Below are positions 1-13,160 of a DNA stretch of 64,000 nt, piece by piece. Position 1 is the stretch's first letter; each line of letters opens with the position of its first letter. Location: assembly GCA_037954235.1 (NCBI GenBank), contig JBBMOA010000004.1, positions 6,835,001 to 6,899,000 of the forward strand. The letters are read 5' to 3'. Both the position numbers and the translations under genes were made by a program. The stretch comes from Aulostomus chinensis (lineage: Eukaryota > Chordata > Actinopteri > Syngnathiformes > Aulostomidae). The notes under the pieces were generated by a model that ran no database searches, was not told the origin of the DNA, and saw nothing but the letters and a program-made list of their open reading frames with translations.

Positions 1-848
1 AAAGACTCACTGTACCTCTGTGGGTGACGTAGACGAAGGTGTCGTGTCAACAGTGCACCAACGCTAGGATGACGTCAGCCAGCAGGCCGGCTCTGACAAC
101 ACTCTCGCTGGCCAGTTGGTGTCCTGTAGTTCAGGGAACTACAAAACCAAAGCGCTCACTTGTGAGTGATTCTGCATGTTTCCAGCTGGAGAGTGAAGAT
201 CCTGTCCCACAGCTGCTGCCACTCGTCTCTTTGCAACATGCATTCATAATTACATAGAATTGCCTGGGTAGTTTTCAGTCATTAATGTAATTATATAATC
301 ATTGCACATAATGAGGTTTCACATATCACAGCGGTTGGGCTGAGCGACGGCGTCAGAGCAGAGCCGGCGTTTGTTCCCGCTGACATTCTGCTGCTGGAAA
401 ATACCAAACATCTCAGTAAGATTTGAGGCCAGAAAGTGAAGATCTCAAAAACGCATCACTGCCTCGCAGTGAACGTGAAGTAAAGATGTAAATGAAGTCT
501 TGAACACGTCAGGAGCTCAGCGCTCCGGGCCGGAGGGATGGCGAGCTCACTGAAGGAGCTGGTGAAGGAGGAGACTTTTACTGATGGTTGTGGAAAAGCC
601 TCGGTTCGTCAGGACCTGTGCCTGTAGTCTGTGTGGAGGGGTCCCTGACGACAGCCTCCGCCCTCTGGTTCAAAACCCACCAACATCCAGCTTTAGTCCC
701 TGGTCACATGACCCTGCAGGTACAGATAGCATCTTTGTAGAGGCGGTGTGTCCTCACCCTGCAGTCGTTGGTTCTCACCTGGTTGACAGGACAAACGCAT
801 GCTGGTCTAGTTAACTGGAAACTCTTAAAGGTGGCTTGTCTCCATGTC

Positions 849-905
849 AGCCCAGTGATTGACTGGTGACCTGTCGATGGTGACCCCGCCTCCCGCTCGA
901 CTGCG
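849..905 (+). repeat. fragment of a teleost SINE tail
   Basis: The motif order 'gactggtgacctgtc' then 'accccgcctcccgctc' resembles the tail of the SINE at 53.3-53.5 kb read on its own strand. Only this short diverged piece is present, with no tRNA-like head beside it, so it is a truncated old insertion. Assignment rests on the in-window comparison and on recall of this common fish repeat. Confidence 0.5.
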
Positions 906-3340
906 TCACATGTACAACTTTCACATTTATACCTGAGATGGTTTCCTGTGCAGGAGCCTCAGGAGACTGCTGACTCAGCTCTAGCTCACTGTCATGTGAC
1001 CATTATTTCTGCACTCACACACATCACATCCGCCGTTAGATGGAGGGCCAGAACATCAGAACATCACATTAAGCCTCATCAAAGACTGGAATGTGAAACT
1101 GATTGATAAAAACCTGGTAAGAGTAAAAATTGTCTCAATCAAGTAGTGTGAGGGGGGAAGTTGGCGGGACGTTGCCAAGCAACAGGGGGGTTTCTGTTCC
1201 CTCCAGGAAACTTGTCATTTTGAGAGCAAAATCTGTCAATCAGCCCAAAATGGATGTTTTGTTTGCAAATAAGCAAAGAAATGAAACGATAAATCTTACA
1301 ATTCACACCATCAAAAGCATCTGTACAAGCCAATGTCACTGCTGGGGGGCCAGTTGTGGCCCGGGGGCCACTTACAGTATAGCCAACCACCGCCAAACAT
1401 GTTCCTGACATGTTCTCTTCTGCAAACTCCTGCAGCATACGATGGAGCCAGTTCATTATCTGCTGAGGAGGATCAAACAATCAGCCTGTTCATATCGAGG
1501 TTGCTGATTGGTTTAATATTGTCACGTGTTCGTCTGTGGACTCAGTGGTTGGCCTCCTGTGGGGGGGCTTTCCGCCACCCACACAGGCAGAGAGACATGC
1601 AGAAGATTGCCTGTCACATGTAACACAGCTGGCTGCATTCCACATCTCTCACACGCTAATACAGAATCATTAGCCGTTAGCCGCTAGTTGCCACAGCCTG
1701 GTGAACATTAATGGCCATAAAACCATTTGCAGCAATTGGTTTTCTGCCAGCACGATGCTGTTAATTAATACGGATGTTGAGTCATTTCCACATTCACTCG
1801 AATCTTTCCTCCCAAATCGGACTTCCACATCAGCCTGAATCCTTGGAGACGATCAAAGATCATCATTTACACGCACGTGTTCTCTCGTCTGTACCTCGAC
1901 TGCTAAGTAGCAACCGGATGGTGCCAATAAAACACACAGCACTCTCCATCAAATGGATCTTAAATAAACCTCACGGCACTGCAATCAGTGGAAGCAGGAT
2001 TAATCCAATCCACAATCATTTGTGTCATGGCATCATGGCGGTGTGGTGGCGTAGCATCATGGCGGTGTGCTGGCTACAGCCACTCAAAGTCAGATTTGTA
2101 GAATGTGGCCTCGGGCAGTCACACCAGTCATTTCTCAGGGGTGACACACCTGGGAGTTTGAAGGACTCGCTGCCTCAGCTGGATGGGTTCCACCGTGGGG
2201 GGGGGGGGGGGCACAAGGAGATGTTGAAGGAGAAACACCAGATTCAATCATGACGTGGACTGAAGTTAATGGTTTTTGGAGCAATAACTTATGATGTATG
2301 TATGTACATTAGCTGGCCCCTGCTGAGCGGCTACAGGCCTCTGACGGATGGTGCAGCTAACAGCTTTACCACAGAGACGCTGAACCTCCAGTTTTTCACA
2401 CGACAGCGTAAACCCCAAGGAGGCCGGGCTCACACCCGTCAGAGCCCCCTGCTGCTTGCTTGTTGTGCTGAATTTAGTCACTTATCATATAGAAGTGGTC
2501 CCCTTCCTGCTTTCGCGCTGACTACTTCACCATGAGCATCCTGTGTCTCTGTTATGTGCTGTTAGCTAAAATACATTTTAGTTTTACTCACATTGATTAT
2601 TGGTCACTTTAGTCTTGTTTTTGCCAAGGAAATATGAGAACTGAGCGCAGTGGTCTGATGTTAGCACGGCTGCGAGCTTCTGGCCCCTCCTACCACATGT
2701 TAGCTGTCTCTCGCTGGTGCGGGGCCACGGAGAACCATCAGCATGGGAGGTCCAAACCAGACCATCCATCTGTCTGCAGGAGACGGGTCATAAAGACAGT
2801 GATGAGTGTGTTTGCTCAGCTACTTCCAGATTAGCGTGAGCTTATAAAATGCAAATTAAGTGACAGAAAAGCATTTTAAGACAATTAAAGGTTTTATGGG
2901 GGAAACAAGAGGGAGTTGGTCGCCAGCAGAACTGTGGACTTCATCAGAGCTCATCCCAGCCTCCCTGCTCTGACTTCTTCCTTCCCCTCTCAATGCGTGC
3001 TGAGAGAGGGAGTCCGCCGGAGCCGCGACCAGCAGCCGTAGCGAGACACAAATGAACAAGCTGGCAACGTTTAAACATTTATTTGATGTAGGACGCCTGT
3101 TCAAGCAAAGTTTAAATCTGGAGAAACACATTTGTGGTCGCAGGAGTGCAGCAGAAGAGTGTGTAAATTCTTGCTGATGTATCACCACATAAAGTCATTA
3201 TGACACAGCACCTGATGAAGTGTCTCAGCTCAGTTTGCGTCTCCAGAGACTCCTGAATAAAACGCTCCGCTGTGTGAAGCTGCAGTGAGCAGGGTCACGT
3301 TCCTCATTCATTAAGCTATTGAATCATTTGAGCTGTTATA

Positions 3341-3414
<74 letters not shown>
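3341..3414. repeat. compound microsatellite (GT)n-(GA)n
   Basis: About 50 bp of GT repeats with one early C interruption pass directly into 24 bp of pure GA repeats (3391-3414). Confidence 0.95.
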
Positions 3415-4705
3415 CGCCTCCGTGTTAGAGACAACCTCTCACAATCACTGAGCTTGTGTTTGGGAGTCAAACGACCCATTTGGGAATTAAGCAGCATGAA
3501 TTTTAATTATCTTGTAATCAAGGTGTCTAATTAGCTACATTAAAGGTCAAAGGTTAGTTGTATTTCAAACTAGCTGTCTCTCACGCGCTTGTGTCCATGA
3601 GTGTGACGCTGACTTGATCGCCTCCCTCCAGCAAGAACACACACCCCTCCTTCAGTCACTCGCTCACACTTGCAGCCATTTTTCTGAATCAGAGGATTTT
3701 GTCAAGCAGCAGCCACTCAACCAGCCGCTGCTCTCCAAAGCAATGCTACGTTGTTTCACTTGTGGATTGCGTCTTGTTCATTACGCTGAGGACGTTTTGA
3801 GTTTACTTCAGAATTCACCAGCATGTCATCAAGGTTACGGCGTGGCTCCTCCTCCACACAGATGCACGACAGTGAGGCAAGAACATTGGAACCTGCTTCA
3901 CCTCGCGCAGCTCCTGCAAGAACGCCAGCACGGTCCTGCATGAGGCCGAAGGCTGACAACCAGAAAAACACAACGCAACTGTGTCTGTCAGGTAGACAGA
4001 GAGCCAGCGGCATCTTCACCAGATGTCTAAGGCTGCACACCCAAATAGAGGTTCTCATATTCCTCTGAATGAGAATAGTGTGTTTAAGCTGCTGCGGAAA
4101 CACGTCGTCATGTTGCGGCAGGCGATGCTGTAAGCCGGAGATCAGACAGGAAGATTCCTGCAGGAAGAAGGACTTTATTCTACAGAGAAGGGAGGAGGGA
4201 CTGATTACCGTCGTCTGGCTAACAGGCTGTGTCAGCTGCAGGCATCACCTCGCTTCAGTTTGTCTCCACTTGTTTTGAGGCGGGGAAGTGGAGGAAAGGG
4301 TCCACGTCTGAGTGGATGAAAATCTTCTCATGTGTGGTTTATTGAAGGTTTCCGCTCCCTCCTGGATTGTCACATGGCTGACAACACACCGGCGCCCGGT
4401 AGTGACGAGGCCTGGCGGCACGTTTGTGAAAGAGTTCAACAGATGCTGGTTCTGCACCAAGGAAGACCCAAGAGAGAGGCAGAGATGGGCAGCCATGTTT
4501 GCCAATTGTTTACCGCGAGAACAAAGCCTATAATGTTAGCCAACGGCGTGTTAAAATTAAGTCACGTGACGTGACAGTCTAGCAGTTGTGATCTCCCGCC
4601 GTCAGTCAGAACATCAGAGGGTTCTCAGCTGCTGTGATTAAGCTGCATCTCCAGCAGGCTCCATTTCAGCTCAGAGAGAGCTTTAATCATCTATCCATGG
4701 GGACC

Positions 4706-4745
4706 TGTGTGTGTGTGTGCGTGTGCGTGTGTGTGTGTGTGTGTT
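4706..4745. repeat. (TG)n microsatellite, interrupted
   Basis: About 40 bp of TG repeats with two TGCG interruptions. Confidence 0.9.
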
Positions 4746-6620
4746 GCAGCTGTCAGCACATAAGTTGTGACTCAGTGAAGCAGCACAGAACAACTCATTA
4801 TATTTACATTAACAACACGTTGAACTAAACAATCCACAGAAAGGCAGCGCGACTGATTCACCCGTGGTGCGAATGTCTTGTTATCTTCTCACGTCCTCAG
4901 CTGATGCGCCGCAAAGTTCTCTGAAGGAAGACTGTGCAGTGGGCGGGGCTTAGATAATTATACGCGCACAAAGATTTGTTAATTTTGTTCATTTTTGCTG
5001 ATGTAATTATTGATTCATTGAGTTCTGGTCGGACTTAAATTGTTGTGGAATCGCATGTTTGTGGTCAAGAAATGTTACAAACTTGAATTTGTTGCTCGCC
5101 ACCATGACTCAGGACCACACCTGTGCAGTGTCCCCTTATGGCGTGACTGAGGTCACCTGACAATGGGCCACATGCACTTATCCATCACAGTCATGGTATC
5201 ATCTGATTTATTACACATCAGATGATTAAGAACGTGTGCGAGTGTAACTCTCAGTGTCTCCTCGCTACCGTATTCTGCGCCGGGTGCACGTCTCTGGTAG
5301 CCACAATAGCAGAGAATGCTCTGTTGTGGTCGTCGGCTGGGATCCGTGTGACTGTGATTCGAACGTCTGTGTCAGAGTTCAATGAGACACACTGGCCGAC
5401 CAGCTGGGAGATGACGCTCCTCTCTGGCAGCAGCAGTAAATTTGTTTTCGGGACAGAAGCGGCTCACTGGCTGCCAGCAGCGCTACACCACATTTGCTAT
5501 TTTCATGCATCTAAAAGTAGCACACTTCTTCACATCTTTTCTTCGGTCCAACATCATTTCAGCTGTGTTGGGAAAGTTATGGATTTCGGCTGTAATTGAG
5601 GGTTTAGTTCCCCCAAATCATGTAATGCTTTTTCAGAGGCTTTACAGCAAGAGAACGTTTCTGAGGAAAACGCTTTTATCTGCTCTTGATTCATGTTGTG
5701 CCAAGAAAGTGGTTCAAATCAAAGATCCTGAATACTGGCACCCATATAATCCAGAACTCCAAAGAGGCTGGAACCTGAATGAGGGTGCGAGCAAATATGC
5801 ACTTTCTTTCTGTCTTTGGACAGTCCAGGCTTTGACTGATGGGGAGCAGCACTACAGATCTGAAGAAATCGCTCTTAGATGTCTTACATCATCTTACACT
5901 GAAACACCCACATGTAGAAAGGGCACCAAATTGACTCTGAATGAAGCTGAGCTGGATGGAGCGCAAGAGAGAGAAGGCGGCGCTGTGCATGTGTGCGTGC
6001 GTTCCTGCAGTCAGAGTGGGATACGTACGGCTGCAGGCGACAGGCGTCTTCAGATGAGGACAGACGGCTGCAATCCAGCTCTGTTAAATTTTACATGCAG
6101 GCATTAATGATGGAGAGGAAGATGAAACAGGGCGGAGGAGAGACGTCCATCAGTCAATGTATAGCCCTCAATTATCCACAGAAATATGACCGGACGGTTA
6201 CATGTTACAATCGACTTACGCCTAGCAGCCGTCACGGTCGCGTGGAGGCGAGACAACGCGCAACAACAATCCTGCAACCAAAATACAAACGACACAGGAA
6301 CCAGGCAGGAGAACCCAAGGGCGGGGAAGGAGCTGATTGGATGACAGATACAAGGAACACAGGTGGAGGGAACTATACAGGAAGTAGAGTGAGAAGATAT
6401 TCATTCAAAACAATAAACCAGAAACACCAACTGAAGAATCCATCATATGACAATCTGGAGCCCAAACATTCAGTCCAGAATTAGAACAACGCTGTTCAGA
6501 CGGGAGTGGGACGAGTTCCAGAATATCAGGGACGACGCAGGTGGAGGAAACACTGACTGAAACATGTCGTACACCGGAATCTGGAGATATAACCATGAAA
6601 AAGTCTGGACGTACAAAACC

Positions 6621-6623
6621 ACG

Positions 6624-6695
<72 letters not shown>

Positions 6696-6697
6696 CC
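6621..6697. repeat. (CA)n microsatellite with CG-containing edges
   Basis: The pure CA core is about 58 bp. It is flanked by ACGCACGCGC on the left and CGCACAC on the right. The large minisatellite begins 80 bp downstream. Confidence 0.95.
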
Positions 6698-6776
6698 TCC
6701 CAGTTGAATGTGATGATAGAACAACTATTTTAATTAAAAAATAGCAATACTGGACATCAGTATATTTATGTATATA

Positions 6777-8130
6777 CTTTAGTAGCTAGGGCTTAGTTAG
6801 TTTAGTAGTTAGAGTTTAGTAGTTAGTTTAGTAGTAAGTTTAGTAGTCAGGGTTTAGTAGTTAGTTTAGTAGTTAGAGTTTAGTAGTTACTTTAGTAGCT
6901 AGGGCTTAGTTAGTTTAGTAGTTAGAGTTTAGTAGTTAGTTTAGTAGTTAGGGTTTAGTAGTTAGTTTAGTAGTCAGGGTTTAGTAGTTAGTTTAGTAGT
7001 TAGAGTTTAGTAGTTACTTTAGTAGCTAGGGCTTAGTTAGTTTAGTAGTTAGAGTTTAGTAGTTACTTTAGTAGCTAGGGCTTAGTTAGTTTAGTAGTTA
7101 GAGTTTAGTAGTTAGTTTAGTAGTTAGGGTTTAGTAGTTAGTTTAGTAGTCAGGGTTTAGTAGTTAGTTTAGTAGTTAGAGTTTAGTAGTTACTTTAGTA
7201 GCTAGGGCTTAGTTAGTTTAGTAGTAAGGGTTTAGTAGTTACTTTAGTAGCTAGGGCTTAGTTAGTTTAGTAGTTAGAGTTTAGTAGTTACTTTAGTAGC
7301 TAGGGCTTAGTTAGTTTAGTAGTTAGAGTTTAGTAGTTAGTTTAGTAGTTAGGGTTTAGTAGTTAGTTTAGTAGTCAGGGTTTAGTAGTTAGTTTAGTAG
7401 TTAGAGTTTAGTAGTTACTTTAGTAGCTAGGGCTTAGTTAGTTTAGTAGTTAGAGTTTAGTAGTTACTTTAGTAGCTAGGGCTTAGTTAGTTTAGTAGTT
7501 AGAGTTTAGTAGTTACTTTAGTAGCTAGGGCTTAGTTAGTTTAGTAGTTAGAGTTTAGTAGTTAGTTTAGTAGTTAGGGTTTAGTAGTTAGTTTAGTAGT
7601 CAGGGTTTAGTAGTTAGTTTAGTAGTTAGAGTTTAGTAGTTACTTTAGTAGCTAGGGCTTAGTTAGTTTAGTAGTTAGAGTTTAGTAGTTAGTTTAGTAG
7701 TTAGGGTTTAGTAGTTAGTTTAGTAGTCAGGGTTTAGTAGTTAGTTTAGTAGTTAGAGTTTAGTAGTTACTTTAGTAGCTAGGGCTTAGTTAGTTTAGTA
7801 GTTAGAGTTTAGTAGTTACTTTAGTAGCTAGGGCTTAGTTAGTTTAGTAGTTAGAGTTTAGTAGTTACTTTAGTAGCTAGTGCTTTGTTAGTTTAGTAGT
7901 TAGAGTTTAGTAGTTAGTTTAGTAGTTAGGGTTTAGTTAGTTTAGTAGTTAGGGTTTAGTAGTAAGTTTAGCAGTCAGGGTTTAGTAGTTAGTTTAGTAG
8001 TTAGAGTTTAGTAGTTACTTTAGTAGCTAGGGCTTAGTTAGTTTAGTAGTTAGAGTTTAGTAGTTAGTTTAGTAGTTAGGGTTTAGTAGTTACTTTAGTA
8101 GAAAGGGTTTAGTAGTTAGGGTTTAATAGC
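6777..8130. repeat. 1.35-kb higher-order minisatellite (TTTAGTAGTTAG family)
   Basis: The basic units are 12 bp (TTTAGTAGTTAG) and 14 bp (the same preceded by GG or AG), alternating as 26-bp dimers. A marker variant containing GCTAGGGCTTAGTTAG recurs through the array. I located it at 6785, 6898, 7025, 7074, 7201, 7250, 7299, 7426, 7475, 7524, 7651, 7778, 7827, 7876 (mutated copy) and 8026. The spacings are almost only 49 or 127 bp, with 113 and 150 bp at the two edges. The difference of 78 bp equals three 26-bp dimers. TAG and TAA stops occur throughout, so the array is non-coding. It is AT-rich and lies inside chst11 intron 1. Confidence 0.95.
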
Positions 8131-8253
8131 GGTGCTCGGCCTTCTGAGTCGCAGCAGCAGAAGCTGTGATTTTTTTTCTGTGCGTTTCCCTCTGGTGTGA
8201 GCTGGCGTTATTTTCTGGGCTGCAAGACTTTTTTTTGGCTGAGCTGTGCAAAG

Positions 8254-8256
<3 letters not shown>

Positions 8257-8326
<70 letters not shown>
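8257..8326. repeat. (TG)35 microsatellite
   Basis: Seventy bases of uninterrupted TG repeats. Confidence 0.97.
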
Positions 8327-8327
<1 letters not shown>

Positions 8328-8744
8328 CTTGATCCTGCCAGTGAGACGACATCCCAACGCAGGGAAACCCTTGCCTTTTCGTAGATATAAATTCTTCTTC
8401 AGTTCCACAGATATATGGTGTATTGTAGTACATGTGTGTACTTTTACTGTCATGAAGGTATGGTGTCATTCCCAGCCTACTGCTAAAAGGTCTGAAGCCT
8501 GGAATAGATTCAGGTGAAATGTTTAGTGGTGCTGAGGACGGAGCTCATCTCTGTTGCTGACAGATGAAGCATCAGTGACTCTGGTGTGTATGAGTGTGTG
8601 TGCATGAGTGTGTGTATCAGTGTGTGCATGAGTGTGTATTATAGCCTTAGTGAGAGATTTGCATCTCACCTTTGTGTTCTTATGTGATTGAGCAGCAGCG
8701 ACTGCGTGGGGAGAGTTAACAGCAGTATTTTACTGCTGGGGGGG

Positions 8745-8746
<2 letters not shown>

Positions 8747-8812
<66 letters not shown>
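8747..8812. repeat. (GT)33 microsatellite
   Basis: Sixty-six bases of uninterrupted GT repeats just after a short poly-G run. A looser TG-rich stretch lies at 8583-8640. Confidence 0.97.
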
Positions 8813-8814
<2 letters not shown>

Positions 8815-10287
8815 AGGGGGCTCCCTGCTGTGATGGGAATGCAGCCTCACTGATTGCAGCTGCTTGTGGTTTGTAATGACACGCCTCCTGCTGGGCTGTG
8901 GTCAGGCGGCTCGGTTAAATCATCGATCAGCTGGCAACACGGTAAAACTCAACAATTAATACGTGCAGCTGTTGTTGGGAGCTTCGTTCACTGCTGCTTT
9001 CATCAGGAGCGTCTCAGCAACAGGGAGCCGTGTATTTTAAGCGTGAGTGGCCCCAGAGGATGCAGCGACAGGGAAGCTTCAAAGAAGAAGAGCGTGTTTG
9101 AAACAAGAGATTTCAAAAATCCATCATCCAGGGAAAGAAAGAGTGTGTCTAGCGCTGTTAGCATGCCGGTCCTCACGAGTGACAAATGAGGACGTTGACG
9201 AATGTTTAAACATTTCTTTGACAGAAATCTATAAGAGCCACAATTGCTAAAAGAGCTGATGAGAGATGACACATGCTTGAGTTGTATTGTTTGTTAAGCC
9301 TCTGTCATATGTGTGACATTGCGTGTGTGGACACAGACGTGCGTGACCTGAAAGAACCAGATACACCACAACGTGATGCAGATGTTAGTGTAGCATCTTC
9401 ACACAAGCTGCTACTTGTGTAGCATCGCCTTCGCTCCCTCTGCTGCTTCGTGGGTAATGAAGCTGCTCTTAATTTGAACAGTTTGTCCATCATGTGCTCC
9501 TACAGTCTATGATACTGTATTTCTTAGCAACTCCTGATGTCGATATCTGGCTAAACATGGCCCAGAGGAGTTGTGACATTCTCCCTGTGTTGCTGTCATT
9601 TATGGCTTCACGCTGATGAACTCTCGTGGCCCGGGAGCAGCCCTCAGCCTGCTGGATCTCTGTCTCGTGCTGCAGCGTTCCGTCGGTGTCTGGTTTGCCT
9701 CAGGATGTGCTGCAGCATGTGGATCCAGGTGGAAATCATCCGTCAGGCTCTTGTCACTTCAAGCTGCGCTGCAAATGTTTCCCATTGCAGCACCGCTGTC
9801 AACGTGATTTCATGAAACATGTCGGCTGGTCATATACGTTACACATCGTTGTGGTAAACTGGAAGCGCACTTGTAGAGAGCAAACCAGCTCCAGAAATGA
9901 ATGAGAGCGTCTATGGGCTGGAGTCTGTGTACGTTTATCATTGTTATGTCAATCAACCGGTGGGTCAGGATATGGAAATGTTCATGTTTCTAAATGAGAG
10001 CAGCAGCTTTTCCAGCTCATTACTCAATTACTCTGTGAAACTATGTGTTTTAACTGCAACATGAGGTACAGTGGAAGTTAGACTGACATCATCATCATCA
10101 GGATGCAGCCGAATCAGCTGATCTGAATCAGTACTTCTACGTTGCCAAGGTGACGGTGACTGCTCATCTTCTGCTGAGACAAGCAGCATATTAACATGAA
10201 GTTAGCAAATGCATTGAACCTGGGCTGTGAAACTCGTGTTAGTCCGGCTGGAATCGTGCTGATTGTGTAACAAGCAAGCAAGAGTGT

Positions 10288-10551
10288 GGGGGGCGTGGCT
10301 CAGGGGTAGAGTGGCCGTCTAGCAACCGAAGGGTCTCTGGTTCGATCCTGGACCCTGGTGACCATGTCCAAGTGTCCTTGAGCAAGATACTGAACCCATA
10401 ATTGCTCCTGATTAGCAGGTTGGCGCCTTGCATGGCAGCTCCACCATCAGTGAGTGAGTGTGTGAACGGGTGAATGAGACGACACTGTGAAGAGCTTTGA
10501 GTGCCGCTCAGGTAGAGAAGCGCTCTATAAAACTGAGTCCATTCACCATTT
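10288..10551 (+). mobile_element. tRNA-derived SINE, near full length
   Basis: The element opens with a tRNA-like head carrying internal RNA polymerase III promoter boxes: an A box (TGGCTCAGGGGT, 10296-10307) and a B box (GGTTCGATCC, 10339-10348). The body follows, with the 'AAGTGTCCTTGAGCAAGA' and 'GGCGCCTTGCATGGCAGC' segments and a 3' end reading AAGCGCTCTATAAAA. This arrangement is that of abundant teleost SINEs; I do not assign a named family. A short imperfect target-site duplication may be present (AAGAGTGT before, AAGAAGTGT after). A second copy of the same head lies in reverse at 53.4-53.5 kb. Confidence 0.85.
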
Positions 10552-13009
10552 GAGTCCAAGAAGTGTAACAGCAGGACAGCGCCACTAGGGGGCTCCACTG
10601 GCACCACACTTCCCCTTTCTGTCAAAGAATAACAGAGAACAAGATAACCACACTCATCATGATCACCACCTCCACCCAGACACCAAGGCTTCATGATGGA
10701 CTGGGGGAGACACAGCCCCCCCACCAAACAATGTCACAAACACCCTCACCACAGTCTGTCACTGGTACATGGCTGCAGAACCGGCCAATGCAGTGAGGAC
10801 AGGAACCAGCACAGCCCTGATTCGTCGGGGGCCAGCTACAGATGCCCGCTGGTCTGCAGTAAAACCTTATTAAGCCTAAAGCTGGACTGAGTCAGTCTCC
10901 AGCTCACCGAAGCATCAGGCAAAGACTTCAGATTGACATCAGAGGATTTTGGTCTTTGGCGACTTGTACAACCCCATAAATACCGGGGGGGGGGGGCAAC
11001 TCTGCTGTCCTCGCCTCAGTTCATCAGGACAGAGAGCAGTTGTGCATGTGTGGGTTCAAGGTGATATGATGGGACATGATTCGTATTTGTGTGTACTTGT
11101 ACTGCATGTGTTGTAGTGCTGATGGACGTTAGCAGGCTGCTGTGCTCTAGAACCAAGCTTCTCTTCTCAGTGTTTCTACTCCCTCACAAATACTCAACTA
11201 CGAGATGAAGCCGATCCATGCTGGGGTGTTCCCACTCGCACCACATGACCTCAGGGTCTACAGGGTTTCTATTCCAGAGGTCCAGGTTTCAGACGATAGC
11301 AGTCTGACGACTCCAGCTTCTTGGAAACATTGTGACTCTTTCACAACTGTAGGCAGGACCATGAGGTTTTCTCAGCCTAACCAGCTGTTAACTCCTGGCA
11401 CTTCGTCACAGCACTTTTCATTTCAACTCACTTTTGTCAGTCAGTGATGATTAAATAAAGTTTTACAAATTACAGAACAGGAGGAACCTCAGGGAGTGTG
11501 TACTTCTGCTCGTCCATGTCTGAGCTGAGTCTGTATCCAGCGTTGTCCTCGCTACACCTACAATACCCAGAACGCAACAGGGCTGGCATCATTTCTCTGT
11601 GGGTTCTGGAAGAGCATTCTGGAAACTTTGGGGAACTGAGGTGAACAGAATGCAGGCTTATTGGGAAAAATGATCTCAATACTTCACCCCAGAAGAACTC
11701 TGGAGCGCGTCGACAGTGTGCATTGATTATCTTTCAGCAGGAGTGTGCGAGGGCGGAAGCTCGGCTCAGTCAGGCCTCGGCGGGAGCTGCAACCTCACGC
11801 TTCCAGTCATTTGGCCTGGAAACCACCCCGGAACCTCCCTCACCTGCCCTATCTGGGGCATTCTTCTTCTCCTTCTTTTCTTCTTTAGAGCGCGTTGCCA
11901 CAGGCAGGCCTGTAGTCGCTCCTTCTGCTCAGCTTGAACTGTTAGTTTTTAAAGAATCACTTCATGTCCTCTGCTCCATCGCCCTCATCCTCCTCGGCTG
12001 CTGTCTGATGGAGCTGCCGCCTCTCACTCTTCTGTCTTCACGCTACTCGTGTGTCTCGCTAACTAAACCAAGGACACTTGAATATTCTGATCTATTTCTT
12101 ACAAACTATCAGGTCCCTCAAGTCTTGGCTTTTTTACTGCAGGTTGGTTATTTTAGGGATTGGAAGTCTTTTCTAAGATTGCAGTTACTCTCCAGACACT
12201 GTACAGACGGGAAGCGAGAGTGTAATGTAAATGCGTATTTCTATAATCCCCTCTGGCTTTATGCCTCCAGCCTCACAGCAAACTTTATGAAAAAGAGTTT
12301 TTCTAAATGTTAGTGGGGGGGCGGGGGGGGGAGGCACACCCAGGAGTTTTAGAACAGAATTTCTTCATTAATATTCTGTGAGTGAAGAACAGCTTTCTCA
12401 GCTGAAGACTGAAGGTGACCCTGCAAGAGGTATATATAGAATTTCTGCAGAGTTTCCTTCCACACTCAAATATTTACTCTGTGAGGCGTGCGACCCTGGT
12501 ATGAAGGGAGGCTCCCGGGCCTGAGGGCCACATAATTCCATCAATTATGAATGCTTTCACCTTGTTATTGTGTTTCTAATGTGGCAAACATCAGCTAGCA
12601 GCTATCCGACTGTTATTTAGAAGAGCAGATGCTCACCTCTGTATCCCACTGCCTGTTCAGACTCCTGGGTGTGACCCTTGACCTCCCCCAGTGGAAGCTG
12701 TTTCTCATCTTCATTCAGTCTCATTTCTGCCTCTGAGGCCATGTTGTCCTCTTCACAGCTGGGATTCCTAGGTTACTGTATTTTAAAGGTGCACATTTAC
12801 TCCGTTGTGGATGTTCGGTGCCTCGTTGCCCAACAACTTAAGATGCAAATGAGCTTAAAACCCTTTCAGGTGTAATATATTCATTGTCCCACTCAAATAA
12901 ACAAGAACAAAGCGACCTGTTTTAACCATAATGAGGTTTTCAATAACTCATTAACAGAGGATAACATCGTCAAACACAAAGAATGATGAGCGCAGCTGCT
13001 GCACAAACA

Positions 13010-13160
13010 ACTAGCATGAACACCAGGTGCTAGACTGCGCCAAAATGACTTAGTCGCTAAACACGAGTTAGCACTGTAACTGTCAGCGTGCTAGCATGCT
13101 GATGTTAGCATTGACAGCCCCACAGAACTGCTAGCACGGACTTGAAATGCTTTGAGCTAC
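13010..13160. repeat. degenerate GCTAGC/TTAGCA-rich repeat
   Basis: The segment has repeated TGCTAGCATGCTGATGTTAG-type words followed by CCCCACAGAACTGCTAGCA. I recall similar GCTAGC-rich text as a common dispersed repeat in fish genomes. No termini or coding capacity were found, so the class is unassigned. Confidence 0.35.

Noticed and set aside
5442..6107. Longest non-repeat open frame in intron 1 (about 220 codons, plus strand)
   Set aside because: It starts at a TTG, shows no recognisable domain, has no paired splice or start context and lies inside chst11 intron 1. A chance open frame is the simplest explanation.
10288..10360. tRNA gene candidate with A and B boxes
   Set aside because: The B box is followed by SINE body rather than a closing acceptor stem, and a second copy occurs at 53.4 kb. 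It is a SINE head.
11723..12313. Open frame of about 196 codons preceded by a splice-acceptor-like TATCTTTCAG
   Set aside because: No family motif was recognised, the frame starts at TTG and the composition changes along it. Without transcript evidence it is not supported as an exon.
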